Source of the DNA: Nitrospirota bacterium
GTDB lineage: Bacteria; Nitrospirota; Thermodesulfovibrionia; Thermodesulfovibrionales; SM23-35
Assembly (NCBI GenBank): GCA_014859105.1
Contig: JACUUX010000021.1
Location: forward strand, 1-42,505
Direction: 5' to 3'
Length of the DNA: 42,505 nucleotides
The notes beneath the pieces were generated by a model that worked only from the letters and a program-made list of their open reading frames with translations, searched no databases and was not told the origin of the DNA. The position numbers and the translations under genes are program-made. Below are positions 15,851-24,398 of the stretch, piece by piece (positions within the stretch are counted from its first letter, which is position 1; every line of letters starts with the position of its first letter).

Positions 15851-16393
15851 ATGGAGAAAACAATATCAGGCATAAAGATCGAGTGTATTAAGGGTGATAT
15901 AGTATCACAGCCAGATATTACTGCTATTGTCAATGCAGCAAACGCTCAGCTTAGAATTGGAGGGGGTGTAGCGGGTGCTATTCATAGAACTGCAGGTCCT
16001 GAACTGCAAGAAGAGTGTCGTCCTTTAGCGCCTGTTAAGCCGGGAGAAGCTGTTATTACTGCAGGGCATAGGCTTCCCAATCGTCACGTTATTCACTGCC
16101 TGGGACCTATTTACGGCGTGGATAAGCCAGAAAATGAGCTTTTAGCAAATTGCTATCGTAATGCACTAAAACTAGCCGAACAATACAAGATAGATTCAAT
16201 TGCCTTCCCGGCCATTTCTACAGGTGCATTTGGTTACCCTATTGAAGAAGCGGCAGAAGTAGCATTCAAAACGATCATAGAGATTGTGCCGAAACTCCAA
16301 TATGTCAAAAGGATTCGATTTGTGCTTCATAGTAACAGAGACATGGAGATTCATGAAAAAACTTTGACCCGCCTCTTAATGGAAACTGGATAA
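15851..16393 (+). CDS. Macrodomain protein (MacroD/YmdB-like ADP-ribose hydrolase)
   Basis: 180 residues forming one macrodomain: GDIVSQPDITAIVNAANAQL at the N-terminus, the phosphate-binding loop GGGVAGAIHRTAG, HVIHCLGPIYG and the second loop STGAFGYPIEEAAEVA. NAAN and GGGV are the features of the MacroD class, which removes ADP-ribose from aspartate/glutamate and hydrolyses O-acetyl-ADP-ribose. The ATG has AGGAGG 11 bases upstream. It lies between an integrase remnant and two tRNA genes, so it may be cargo left by an old integration, though the sequence looks intact. Confidence 0.94.
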   Translation: MEKTISGIKIECIKGDIVSQPDITAIVNAANAQLRIGGGVAGAIHRTAGPELQEECRPLAPVKPGEAVITAGHRLPNRHVIHCLGPIYGVDKPENELLANCYRNALKLAEQYKIDSIAFPAISTGAFGYPIEEAAEVAFKTIIEIVPKLQYVKRIRFVLHSNRDMEIHEKTLTRLLMETG

Positions 16394-16412
16394 ATGAAAG
16401 GCCTGATTTTAC

Positions 16413-16490
16413 TGGCGTCCCCAACGGGATTCGAACCCGTGTTACCGCCTTGAAAGGGCGATGTCCTAAGCCGGGCTAGACGATGGGGAC
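16413..16490 (-). tRNA. tRNA-Glu (anticodon UUC)
   Basis: The acceptor arms GTCCCCA and TGGGGAC pair fully. The anticodon arm CGCCC-TTTCAA-GGCG carries TTC, and the T arm is ACGGG-TTCGAAT-CCCGT. Discriminator G and an encoded CCA end are present. It follows tRNA-Lys by 4 bases on the same strand and is probably processed from the same transcript. Confidence 0.97.
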
Positions 16491-16494
16491 GTAT

Positions 16495-16570
16495 TGGTGA
16501 GCCGCGTTGGATTCGAACCAACGACCCACGCCTTAAAAGGGCGTTGCTCTACCTGCTGAGCTAGCGGCCC
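16495..16570 (-). tRNA. tRNA-Lys (anticodon UUU)
   Basis: 76 bases with CCA encoded. Acceptor GGGCCGC/GCGGCTC with one G-U pair, D arm GCTCAGCAGGTAGAGC, anticodon arm CGCCC-TTTTAA-GGCG carrying TTT, and T arm GTTGG-TTCGAAT-CCAAC. It is the first of the two tRNAs on the minus strand. Confidence 0.97.
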
Positions 16571-16584
16571 GAAGAATGTCTTTT

Positions 16585-16614
16585 AATTTACCTTTTTAAA
16601 TATTTTCTTGTCAA
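16585..16614 (-). promoter_or_regulatory. Promoter of the tRNA-Lys/tRNA-Glu pair
   Basis: On the minus strand TTGACA (16614-16609) and TAAATT (16590-16585) are 18 bases apart. They place the start of transcription about 8 bases before the mature tRNA-Lys end. Confidence 0.6.
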
Positions 16615-16701
16615 ATTATCAGGATAGTTATCAGGGTTGCGTAATGCTTCCGTGAAACCGCTCAATAACAAAAATGTTTTCTCGAGGAATCGGTTTTCTG
16701 G

Positions 16702-16755
16702 GTCATTCCCGCTCTTGTCCCTGCTTGTCAGGGATCAGTCCGGAATCTTTCTCAG
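16702..16755. repeat. Partial REP-like repeat
   Basis: It begins GTCATTCCCGCTCTTGTCC and includes CTGCTTGTCAGGGATCAGTC and GGAATCTTTCTC, but lacks the closing GGGAATGAC arm. Member of the family at 859, 10704 and 14055. Confidence 0.6.
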
Positions 16756-16959
16756 TTTTAACCCGAAAAATGCAGTTAATATCAGGCATATGCAAAGAAA
16801 AACCTTTCAGAATCGCAATCCGGCAATATGTGTAATCCCTTTGTTTTACATGAAAACATGAAAGATGAATCTGTATGCTTATGTCTTACAAAGGAGGCGA
16901 TATGAAAGCTTTTTCTGCACACATGCCCTCTCTTTTTATTTGTAAATGCATTTCCCGGA

Positions 16960-18903
16960 TTAATGTATATATTTCTTTATATTCTGCAGCAGTCCACCCG
17001 AAAGAATAATCTCTTTCTCCCGGTCATTAAGATTAGAAGATACTTCAAATGAATGATTTTTTGTCATATTAAAGACATCATATCTCTGGCTGCCTGTCAG
17101 GGATTCTTTCACATCCTTTATGATTAATCTATCCCCCTGTTCAATTTTCCGGTAATCCCCCATAATGTTAAATTGCAGCGGGATGATGCCGAAGTTGATC
17201 AAATTTGATTGATGTATCCGTGCAAATGATTTCGCAATCACAGCCTGAATTCCGAGATACATCGGCGCGATGGCAGCATGTTCACGTGAAGAACCCTGGC
17301 CGTAATTTTCGCCTGCAATTATGATGGCACCTCCCTTTATCTTTGATTCTTTCGCTCTTTTGCTGAACGTATTGTCGATATTGTAGAAGACATATTCAGA
17401 AATTGCCGGTATATTTGAACGCAATGGAAGAATTGTCAAACCCGCAGGCATGATATCATCTGTTGTGATATTGTCTCCGAGTTTCAATAAAACATCTGCC
17501 TCGATTTGATCGCCGGGTGGTTCTTTCACAGGGACTTCTTTGATATTAGGGCCTTTTTTGACATGGATATGTTTTGTATCTTCCTGAGGTTTTATGAGCA
17601 TATTGTCGTTAATAAGATATTGTGACGGTTCTCGTGGTATCTCTGCGGTGAGGTGAGAATCACGCGGGTCGATAATTTTTCCTTTGACAGCAAATACAGC
17701 GCATGCAAGAGGATTTGCGAGATATACAAACGCATCTTTATTTCCGCTTCTGCCCTTAAAGTTCCTGTTGTATGACCTGATGGAAATCTGTCCGGTTCCG
17801 GGAGATCCTCCCATTCCGATACAAGGTCCGCACGAACATTCAAGTATTCTTGCTCCTGAGCCGATTATATCGGACAGCAGCCCTTTACGTGAAAGCATCT
17901 CATAGAGCTGTTTTGACCCCGGATTAATAAGCAGGCTGACACCTTTTGCAACTGATCTGCCTTTAAGTATTGAACCTACTGATTTCATAATCTGAAAGGA
18001 AGAGTTGGTACAGCTTCCTATACAAACCTGGTCTATTTTCGTACCAGTGAGTTCTCTTATCGGGACGATATTATCAGGGCTGTGAGGTTGAGCGATAAGA
18101 GGTTCTATTGAATTTAAATCTATCTCTAAAATATCAGAGTACGCTGCATCCTTATCAGCATAAATTTCCATCCATTCTGATTCTCTTCCCTGTGCTTTTA
18201 AATAATGTCTTGTTCTTTTATCACTCGGGAATATTGATGTAGTGGAACCGAGTTCTGCTCCCATGTTCGTTATGGTGGCCCTTTCTGTAACACTTAAATC
18301 CTTCACGCCGGGGCCACTATACTCAAGAATTTTTCCAATTCCTCCCTTGACAGCGAGTTTCCTTAAAATATCCAGTATCACATCCATTGCCGTAACCCAG
18401 GGTCTGTTCAGTTTGCCGGTAAGTTTAACGAGCATAACCTGAGGCATGTTGATTTCAAAAGGAAGACCTGCCATGACAGCAGCAGCATCCAATCCTCCAG
18501 CAGCTATTGCTATCATTCCCATCCCTCCTCCTGTAGGGGTATGGCTATCTGTTCCGAGTGCGATTTTACCGGGAGCAGCGAACCGCTCAAGATGAATTTG
18601 ATGGCTTATTCCGTTGCCGGGTCTCGAAAAGTATGCACCATATCTTGCGGCAACTGTTTCAAGAAAGAGATGGTCATCAGGGTTCATAAAATTTGACTGA
18701 ATCATGTTATGGTCCACATAAGATACAGCAAGAGGTACTTTTATTCTCTCTATACCTATTGCTTCGAATTGTAACCATGTCATTGTGCCTGTAGCATCCT
18801 GAGTGTAGACCTGGTCGACTCTCAATCCAACAGGTGTGCCTGGCTTAAGATTTCCGTACTCCTTGTGTGCTTTAAATATTTTCTCTACAATGTTTTCCCC
18901 CAA
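16960..18903 (-). CDS. Aconitate hydratase
   Basis: About 647 residues of the short, mitochondrial-like aconitase found in deltaproteobacteria and Nitrospirota. The iron-sulfur ligands are present: CIGSCTNSS and the paired cysteines in ECSCGPCIGMGG. LGTDSHTPTGGGMGMIAIAAGG, the swivel-domain GAIIIAGENYGQGSSREHAA and AVIAKSFARIHQSNLINFGI complete the active site. It interconverts citrate and isocitrate. The frame opens at a TTG at 18915, but a GGAGG at 18913-18909 lies inside that version, so the TTG at 18903, five bases after it, is the more likely start. No other TCA gene lies next to it. Confidence 0.95.
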   Translation of the reverse strand: MGENIVEKIFKAHKEYGNLKPGTPVGLRVDQVYTQDATGTMTWLQFEAIGIERIKVPLAVSYVDHNMIQSNFMNPDDHLFLETVAARYGAYFSRPGNGISHQIHLERFAAPGKIALGTDSHTPTGGGMGMIAIAAGGLDAAAVMAGLPFEINMPQVMLVKLTGKLNRPWVTAMDVILDILRKLAVKGGIGKILEYSGPGVKDLSVTERATITNMGAELGSTTSIFPSDKRTRHYLKAQGRESEWMEIYADKDAAYSDILEIDLNSIEPLIAQPHSPDNIVPIRELTGTKIDQVCIGSCTNSSFQIMKSVGSILKGRSVAKGVSLLINPGSKQLYEMLSRKGLLSDIIGSGARILECSCGPCIGMGGSPGTGQISIRSYNRNFKGRSGNKDAFVYLANPLACAVFAVKGKIIDPRDSHLTAEIPREPSQYLINDNMLIKPQEDTKHIHVKKGPNIKEVPVKEPPGDQIEADVLLKLGDNITTDDIMPAGLTILPLRSNIPAISEYVFYNIDNTFSKRAKESKIKGGAIIIAGENYGQGSSREHAAIAPMYLGIQAVIAKSFARIHQSNLINFGIIPLQFNIMGDYRKIEQGDRLIIKDVKESLTGSQRYDVFNMTKNHSFEVSSNLNDREKEIILSGGLLQNIKKYIH

Positions 18904-19081
18904 ATTTTCCTCCAATATGAGTTATTTAAATGAAAATGATTCCAGAAAAGTTGGAATAACTTTTATATAAAAATTTAACATATGTAACGAGTTGAAATCC
19001 AAATCCTGTTCGCTCATCCCTTGAGATAAAGGAGAAATATGTATAAAATATAGCAAAATCAACAAAACCCGGGAGACCCCG

Positions 19082-20338
19082 ATGCACTTATTTCGATACA
19101 GGTCAGGTGAATTGTATGCCGAGGAAGTACCTGTAAAGCAACTTGCAGAAAAATATGGCACACCATTATATATATACAGTTATAATACACTTGTAAGGCA
19201 TCTCAAAGCATATTCAGATGCTTTCAATGACTATCCACACATCATATGCTTTGCTGTAAAGGCTAATTCAAACACCGCCATCCTCAGATTATTTGCAAAA
19301 AATGGCGGTGGAGCTGATATTGTTTCAGGAGGCGAACTTTATGTTGCATTAAAGGCAGGCGTACCTGCAAAAAAAATAGTTTATGCCGGTGTTGGAAAAA
19401 CAGAGTATGAGATAAGATTTGCCCTTAAGTCAAAGATACTTATGTTCAATGTAGAGTCCGAAGCTGAACTCAGAGAGATAGACAGGATTGCCGGGAAGAT
19501 GAGAACCATGGCTCCTGTCGCATTACGGATTAATCCTGATATTGACCCTGAGACGCATCCTTATATAGCAACAGGTCTTAAGAAACATAAATTCGGAATA
19601 CCAATAGAGGATGCCTTAGAACATTACAGGCTTGCTTCAAGATTGAAAAATATTAAGATTATTGGTGTACACAAGCATATTGGTTCACAGATAACAAAGA
19701 TATCTCCCTTTGTAGATGCCTTAAAAAAGATACTGCTTCTCATAGATGAGTTGAGCATACAGGGTGTAGAGTTAAAATATCTTGATGCCGGAGGAGGGCT
19801 CGGTATTTCATACAGGGGTGAAGAGCCACCTGTACCAAAAGAACTTGCCAGGAATCTAATCCCGTTGCTTAAAAATAGAAAACTTACACTTATTATGGAG
19901 CCAGGCAGGTCGATAGCCGGCAATGCCGGGATACTCGTTACGAGAGTGCTCTATCTGAAAAAGGGTGCTGAGAAAGAATTCATAATTGTTGATGCGGGTA
20001 TGAATGACCTGATCAGGCCGTCTTATTACAATGCATATCATAATGTTATCCCTGTATTAAAGAAAAAAAGAGAAAAGGTTTTTTGCGATGTTGTCGGGCC
20101 TATATGTGAATCGAGTGATTTTCTTGCCAGGGACAGAGAACTTAAACGGTTAAAACAGGGAGAATACCTGGCAGTTATGAGCGCAGGGGCATACGGATTT
20201 TCTATGAGTTCAAACTATAACAGCAGGCCCAGGGCTGCAGAAGTTATTGTCAAAAGCAAAGGGCATTTCTTAGTAAGGAAAAGGGAGACCTATGATGATC
20301 TTATAAGAAACGAGAGGATACCAGTGTTTCTAAAATGA
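19082..20338 (+). CDS. lysA: Diaminopimelate decarboxylase
   Basis: 418 residues. The PLP lysine is K60 in CFAVKANSN. GGADIVSGGELYVALKAG, HKHIGSQI, LDAGGGLGISY, the phosphate-binding MEPGRSIAGNAG, and the C-terminal VVGPICESSDFLARDR and SAGAYGFSMSSNYNSRPR are all typical of LysA. It makes lysine from meso-diaminopimelate. A GGGAGA precedes the ATG. Its stop overlaps the dapF start by 4 bases (ATGA), so lysA-dapF-dapA form one lysine/peptidoglycan-precursor operon, transcribed away from aconitase. Confidence 0.98.
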   Translation: MHLFRYRSGELYAEEVPVKQLAEKYGTPLYIYSYNTLVRHLKAYSDAFNDYPHIICFAVKANSNTAILRLFAKNGGGADIVSGGELYVALKAGVPAKKIVYAGVGKTEYEIRFALKSKILMFNVESEAELREIDRIAGKMRTMAPVALRINPDIDPETHPYIATGLKKHKFGIPIEDALEHYRLASRLKNIKIIGVHKHIGSQITKISPFVDALKKILLLIDELSIQGVELKYLDAGGGLGISYRGEEPPVPKELARNLIPLLKNRKLTLIMEPGRSIAGNAGILVTRVLYLKKGAEKEFIIVDAGMNDLIRPSYYNAYHNVIPVLKKKREKVFCDVVGPICESSDFLARDRELKRLKQGEYLAVMSAGAYGFSMSSNYNSRPRAAEVIVKSKGHFLVRKRETYDDLIRNERIPVFLK

Positions 20339-21261
20339 AAATACATTTCACAAAGATGCATGGTCTTGGTAATGACTTTATTTTAATAGATTGTCTGAAA
20401 CAGGATTTTGGAATTACCCCCCCTCAGTCCCCCCCTTACGAAGGGGGGGAGACATGGGGGGGTGGTTCTGAGTTAGGCGATTTAGCAAAAAGGTTATGCC
20501 ACAGGCGTTTTGGGATAGGTGCTGATCAAATCCTGCTTTTGAATGATTCTGAAATCGCAGAGTTTAAGATGAGGATTTTTAATGCTGATGGCAGCGAGGT
20601 AGAGATGTGCGGTAATGGCATGCGTTGCCTTGCAAAGTACATATGGGACAGGAATCTTTCCGATAAAAGCATACTTGCAGTAGAAACACTTGCAGGAATA
20701 ATAAAGCCTGAAAAGGCAGGTGACATGGTCAGAGTTGATATGGGAGAGCCAATATTTGAGCCTGAAAGGATACCGGTAAACCCCCCTAACCCCCCTTTAG
20801 AAAAGGGGGGGATGGGGGGATTTGAAGAAAGAGGGCGAGGAATGATTATCGATTATCCTTTAAAAATAGATGACAGGGAATTTAAAATTACTTGTGTCTC
20901 CATGGGGAATCCGCACGCGGTTATTTTTATTGAAGATATTTCTGATTTTCCTGTGCAATATTACGGTCCTTTGATAGAAAACAACTTAATATTTCCGAAG
21001 AAGACAAATGTAGAATTTGTAGAAGTACTCAATGGCAGTGAGGTAAAAATGAGAGTATGGGAAAGGGGTGCCGGTGAAACGATGGCCTGTGGCACAGGAG
21101 CATCTGCGGCGGCCGTTACATCAAACATGAAAGGTTTAACTGACAGGAATGTATTAGTTCATTTATCAGGCGGAGACCTTTTTACAGAATGGGCTAATGA
21201 CAACCATGTCTATATGACAGGGCCCGCTGTTGAGGTTTTTGAGGGGATAATTGAGGTTTAA
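20335..21261 (+). CDS. dapF: Diaminopimelate epimerase with two repeat-derived insertions
   Basis: 308 residues against about 275 in most species. The start MKIHFTKMHGLGNDFI, the first catalytic cysteine in EMCGNGMRC and the second in MACGTGASA are intact, so activity is plausible. It converts LL- to meso-diaminopimelate for lysine and peptidoglycan. The extra length comes from two proline/glycine-rich segments, about 27-46 (TPPQSPPYEGGE...) and about 147-167 (NPPNPPLEKGGMGG). Both are encoded by C-run/G-run palindromic repeats that keep the frame. They fall between conserved strands, presumably as surface loops. Confidence 0.95.
   Translation: MKIHFTKMHGLGNDFILIDCLKQDFGITPPQSPPYEGGETWGGGSELGDLAKRLCHRRFGIGADQILLLNDSEIAEFKMRIFNADGSEVEMCGNGMRCLAKYIWDRNLSDKSILAVETLAGIIKPEKAGDMVRVDMGEPIFEPERIPVNPPNPPLEKGGMGGFEERGRGMIIDYPLKIDDREFKITCVSMGNPHAVIFIEDISDFPVQYYGPLIENNLIFPKKTNVEFVEVLNGSEVKMRVWERGAGETMACGTGASAAAVTSNMKGLTDRNVLVHLSGGDLFTEWANDNHVYMTGPAVEVFEGIIEV
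20416..20463. repeat. C/G-run palindromic repeat inserted in dapF, copy 1
   Basis: Blocks of seven Cs followed by a CTTACGAAG core and blocks of seven Gs form a hairpin. The frame is kept, giving PPQSPPYEGGE. Confidence 0.8.
20778..20823. repeat. C/G-run palindromic repeat inserted in dapF, copy 2
   Basis: Two C6 blocks separated by TAA, a TTTAGAAAA core, then G7 and G6 blocks separated by AT. It is encoded in frame as NPPNPPLEKGGMGG. Confidence 0.8.
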
Positions 21262-21281
21262 GTTTAAGAAAGGAGGATTTT

Positions 21282-22154
21282 ATGTTTAAGGGGTCAATAG
21301 TTGCAATAGTAACGCCCTTTAAAAAAGGGAAGGTAGATGAAAAGGCACTTGGAGATCTTATAGAGTGGCATATAGCCCAGGGAACCAACGCCATTGTGCC
21401 ATGCGGTACTACAGGAGAATCAGCAACTCTCGATTATAAGGAGCATTACAGGGTAATTGATTTTACTGTCAAGACAGTTAATAAAAGGGCCCCTGTTATT
21501 GCAGGGACGGGTGCAAATTCTACCGATGAAACAATAGAGATAACAAAACACGCAAAAAAGTCAGGTGCCGATGCTGTGCTGCTTGTAGCACCTTATTATA
21601 ACAAGCCCACACAGGAGGGTCTTTACAGGCATTATAAAACAGTTTCAGAGGCGGTTGATATCCCCATAGTCTTATACAACGTGCCCGGAAGAACTGCGGT
21701 AAATATTCTTCCGGCGACGGTTGCAAGATTGTCAGAGATTGAAAACATTGTTGCAATAAAGGAAGCAACGGGTGATATGAAACAGGTGAGCGAGATTATC
21801 AGGCTCTGCGGCGATAGAATTACCGTTATCTCAGGGGATGATTTTACGACCCTCACACTGCTTGCCCTTGGCGGAAAAGGAGCGATATCTGTTTCTGCGA
21901 ATGTAATGCCTAAGGACGTATCAAATATGTGTTCTTTATGGCTTGAAGGCAAGCATGATGAAGCGAGGGAGCTGCACTACAAACTTGAACCTTTAAATGC
22001 AGCCATGTTTATAGAGACGAACCCGATACCTGTTAAAACCGCACTCGCAATGATGGGCAGGATACAGGAGGAATTCAGGCTACCGCTATGCGAAATGGTT
22101 CCGTCGAACAGGGAAAAGCTGAAAAGAGTACTGGAAGATTTAAAGCTGGTTTAG
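21282..22154 (+). CDS. dapA: 4-hydroxy-tetrahydrodipicolinate synthase
   Basis: 290 residues, usual length. The Schiff-base lysine is K160 in AIKEATGD. The TTGESATL motif, the tyrosine in VLYNVPGRTAVN and GDDFTTLTLLALGGKG are intact. It condenses pyruvate with aspartate semialdehyde, the first committed step toward diaminopimelate. An AGGAGG lies 5 bases before the ATG and it follows dapF by 20 bases. The downstream spacer holds copy 2 of the dispersed 145-152 bp repeat, convergent with bioD. dapB is not in this window. Confidence 0.97.
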   Translation: MFKGSIVAIVTPFKKGKVDEKALGDLIEWHIAQGTNAIVPCGTTGESATLDYKEHYRVIDFTVKTVNKRAPVIAGTGANSTDETIEITKHAKKSGADAVLLVAPYYNKPTQEGLYRHYKTVSEAVDIPIVLYNVPGRTAVNILPATVARLSEIENIVAIKEATGDMKQVSEIIRLCGDRITVISGDDFTTLTLLALGGKGAISVSANVMPKDVSNMCSLWLEGKHDEARELHYKLEPLNAAMFIETNPIPVKTALAMMGRIQEEFRLPLCEMVPSNREKLKRVLEDLKLV

Positions 22155-22194
22155 ACCTTTTAATCCATAAATTTTGCATATATTGGCAGATACG

Positions 22195-22339
22195 ATATTT
22201 TCGCTCATTCTCGGTCTTCGACCTCCGAGGTATTTTGCCTCTTTATTATCAATATACACACTGTATGAATATCGGCAAAATAAATCCGCTCTAATACTAT
22301 GCCCTGTCTATATCTGAGAAAATTTATGAATAAAATGGG
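22195..22339. repeat. Dispersed 145-bp repeat, copy 2 (inverted relative to copy 1)
   Basis: It matches the reverse complement of 7695-7846 almost base for base; the main difference is a shorter central hairpin. To the left, 22163-22194 (CATAAATTTTGCATATATTG) resembles the inverse of the right end (AAAATTTATGAATAAAATGG), suggesting imperfect terminal inverted repeats that are lost from one side of copy 1. Confidence 0.85.
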
Positions 22340-22397
22340 TTAGTTTGGAAAAAATTATTCCTTAAAAAGGCGGGACTGGGATGTCACGACTATCTTG

Positions 22398-23108
22398 CTA
22401 TTCAAAAAGATATCGTTTAATTAATTCTAAATCCAGATATTTCACTACCGCCTTTTCGATACTGCTGCTTTCCAAATCTTTAAGGAAAGGGAAAATGCCC
22501 ATTACAGGGACAGGGCTTATCTGATTTATAATATCCGGATTTGTTTCTTCAGTGAGCGTATCCTCAGGAGGACGGCTGTAATTAATAATGATGCCTGCTA
22601 CATCAAGACCTTCTCTTATTGCATAATTGACTGTTAACATGGTATGGTTGAGTGTCCCGAGGCCAGGTCTTGATACAACTATAATGGGCAGGCCGAACTC
22701 TCTTGCAAGGTCAATGACGAAATAATCTCTTTTGACCGGTACGAGAAGACCTCCGATTCCTTCAACAATAATTGCGTCGTAATTTTTAGTGAGGTTTTCA
22801 TATGCTTTTCTTATATTTGCGAGATGAACAGGTGCCCCTTCTATTTCAGAGGCCGGAAATGGCGCGAGCGGATTCTCAAAACAACATGGTGAAATATTTT
22901 TTATATTTCCTTCCATGTGTGCCATTGTTTTTATAAACACTCCGTCTGATGGAATGAGTATATCCCCTTGTTTAAAGCATCCTGTTTCAATGGGTTTCAT
23001 ACCACCTGTCCTGAAACCTAAAAGGCTGGCGGCTTTAATCAAAGCTACGGATATAACTGTTTTGCCAACGCCTGTGTCCGTGCCTGTTATGAAAAAACCT
23101 TTTACCAT
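22398..23108 (-). CDS. bioD: Dethiobiotin synthetase
   Basis: 236 residues. P-loop GTDTGVGKT at 8-16, the GMKPIETGC strand with the conserved lysine, IVEGIGGLLVP for the diaminopelargonate site, and RPGLGTLNHTMLTVNYA. It forms the ureido ring of biotin with ATP and carbon dioxide. It is immediately downstream of bioF (3-base gap), making a bioF-bioD operon; bioA and bioB are not visible. It converges on dapA. Confidence 0.96.
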   Translation of the reverse strand: MVKGFFITGTDTGVGKTVISVALIKAASLLGFRTGGMKPIETGCFKQGDILIPSDGVFIKTMAHMEGNIKNISPCCFENPLAPFPASEIEGAPVHLANIRKAYENLTKNYDAIIVEGIGGLLVPVKRDYFVIDLAREFGLPIIVVSRPGLGTLNHTMLTVNYAIREGLDVAGIIINYSRPPEDTLTEETNPDIINQISPVPVMGIFPFLKDLESSSIEKAVVKYLDLELIKRYLFE

Positions 23109-23111
23109 AAT

Positions 23112-24245
23112 TTAAGATACTTCCCTGATTGCATCTATAAGCCTTCCTATATCTTCATCGGTATGTGCTGCGGTAATATTTATTCTTATTCTTGGTTCTT
23201 TCACAGTAGGTGGCCTTATGGCCGGTGCATAAATACCCTTTTCAAAAAGATGCATTGATATACGCAGAGTATTTTCAATAGTTCCTGTTCTTATAGGTAT
23301 TATAGGGGTTTCGCTTCCCATAATGTCATATCCTGAATCTTTAATATTTTTAACTGCCTTTTCCGTGTTTGTCCATAGCTTCTTTATTAATGCCGGATTA
23401 TTTTCTATCAATTCTATGGCAGCAATGGAAGCAGCAATTACACAGGGAGGCAGGGCTGTTGAGAATATGAAGCTCCGCGATCTATTCAGTATCCACTGAA
23501 TAATATCTGCAGTGCCGGCAACAAAGGCACCGAGAGAACCAAATGACTTTGAGAATGTTCCCATTTGAATAACCCATGATTCAGGCTTTAAATTGAAGTG
23601 TGAAAGGGCACCTTTGCCATTACCAAGTAGCCCTGTACCATGAGCATCATCTAAATATAGAAGTGCATCATATTTCTTACATATATAAAAAAGATCTTTC
23701 AACGGGACAATGTCGCCATCCATACTGAAGACCGTATCAGTTATAACAAGCTTCTTTCTCGCTCTCTCCTTTCGTAATAGTTCTTCAAGGCGTGATAAAT
23801 CTTTATGTCTGTATATAAAGGTTCTGGACACGCTGAGCCTGCATCCGTCAATTATACTCGCATGATTAAACTCGTCACTGAAGATCAGGGTATCTTTATC
23901 AGTAATGGCAGGGATTATACCCGTGTTTGCTGCATACCCGGCATTGAATATAAGAGCAGAGTCCGTATTTTTGAACTGCGCAATCATTGTCTCAAGCTCT
24001 CTGTGAAGGACGGTTCCGCCGCTTAGCAACCTTGAAGCACCAGAGCCGTAGCCATATTCATCAAGGGCTTTTTTCGCTTTATCAATAATATGGGGATGAT
24101 TCACAAGGCCGAGATAATCATTAGAAGAGAAATTTATATATTCTTTACCATTAATTTTTATCCTGGAACCCTGTGGAGATTCCCTGTCTTTCAAAGACCG
24201 GAGAAGGTTTTTTTCTTTTAAAATCTTGATTTTTTCTTTAAACAT
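23112..24245 (-). CDS. bioF: 8-amino-7-oxononanoate synthase
   Basis: 377 residues of the alpha-oxoamine synthase family. The PLP lysine is K233 in GTFSKSFGSLGAF. YINFSSNDYLGLVNHP, GYGSGASRLLSGG, DDAHGTGLLG and the C-terminal TAAHTDEDIGRLIDA are typical of BioF. It joins pimeloyl-ACP or -CoA and alanine in biotin synthesis. The close relative glycine C-acetyltransferase (Kbl) is less likely because bioD follows directly. It is divergent from the ATP synthase operon. Confidence 0.93.
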   Translation of the reverse strand: MFKEKIKILKEKNLLRSLKDRESPQGSRIKINGKEYINFSSNDYLGLVNHPHIIDKAKKALDEYGYGSGASRLLSGGTVLHRELETMIAQFKNTDSALIFNAGYAANTGIIPAITDKDTLIFSDEFNHASIIDGCRLSVSRTFIYRHKDLSRLEELLRKERARKKLVITDTVFSMDGDIVPLKDLFYICKKYDALLYLDDAHGTGLLGNGKGALSHFNLKPESWVIQMGTFSKSFGSLGAFVAGTADIIQWILNRSRSFIFSTALPPCVIAASIAAIELIENNPALIKKLWTNTEKAVKNIKDSGYDIMGSETPIIPIRTGTIENTLRISMHLFEKGIYAPAIRPPTVKEPRIRINITAAHTDEDIGRLIDAIREVS

Positions 24246-24332
24246 CAGTTATAGTTTAGCATATCAATACAAAAGAATTTTTTTGCTAAATCCGGGGAAT
24301 TTTTATTAAGTTTACTTATAAATAAAAATCTC

Positions 24333-24362
24333 TTGACAATCTTTTTTATACTGTGGTAATCT
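24333..24362 (+). promoter_or_regulatory. Candidate promoter of the ATP synthase operon
   Basis: TTGACA at 24333-24338 and TAATCT at 24357-24362, 18 bases apart, end about 37 bases before the first start codon. Confidence 0.5.
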
Positions 24363-24398
24363 TCCCCTGTTTTTAAACTACTTGATGGAAGGTGAAAT

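Larger units (their letters stand above)
16571..16959. other. Spacer between tRNA-Lys and aconitase
   Basis: About 390 bases holding the tRNA promoter at its left end and a half REP-like repeat at 16702-16755. A 74-codon open frame at 16637-16861 crosses the repeat, has no ribosome binding site and no recognisable motif, and is not called as a gene. Confidence 0.6.

Noticed and set aside
16637-16861. 74-codon open frame
   Set aside because: It crosses a REP-like repeat, lacks a ribosome binding site and shows no motif.
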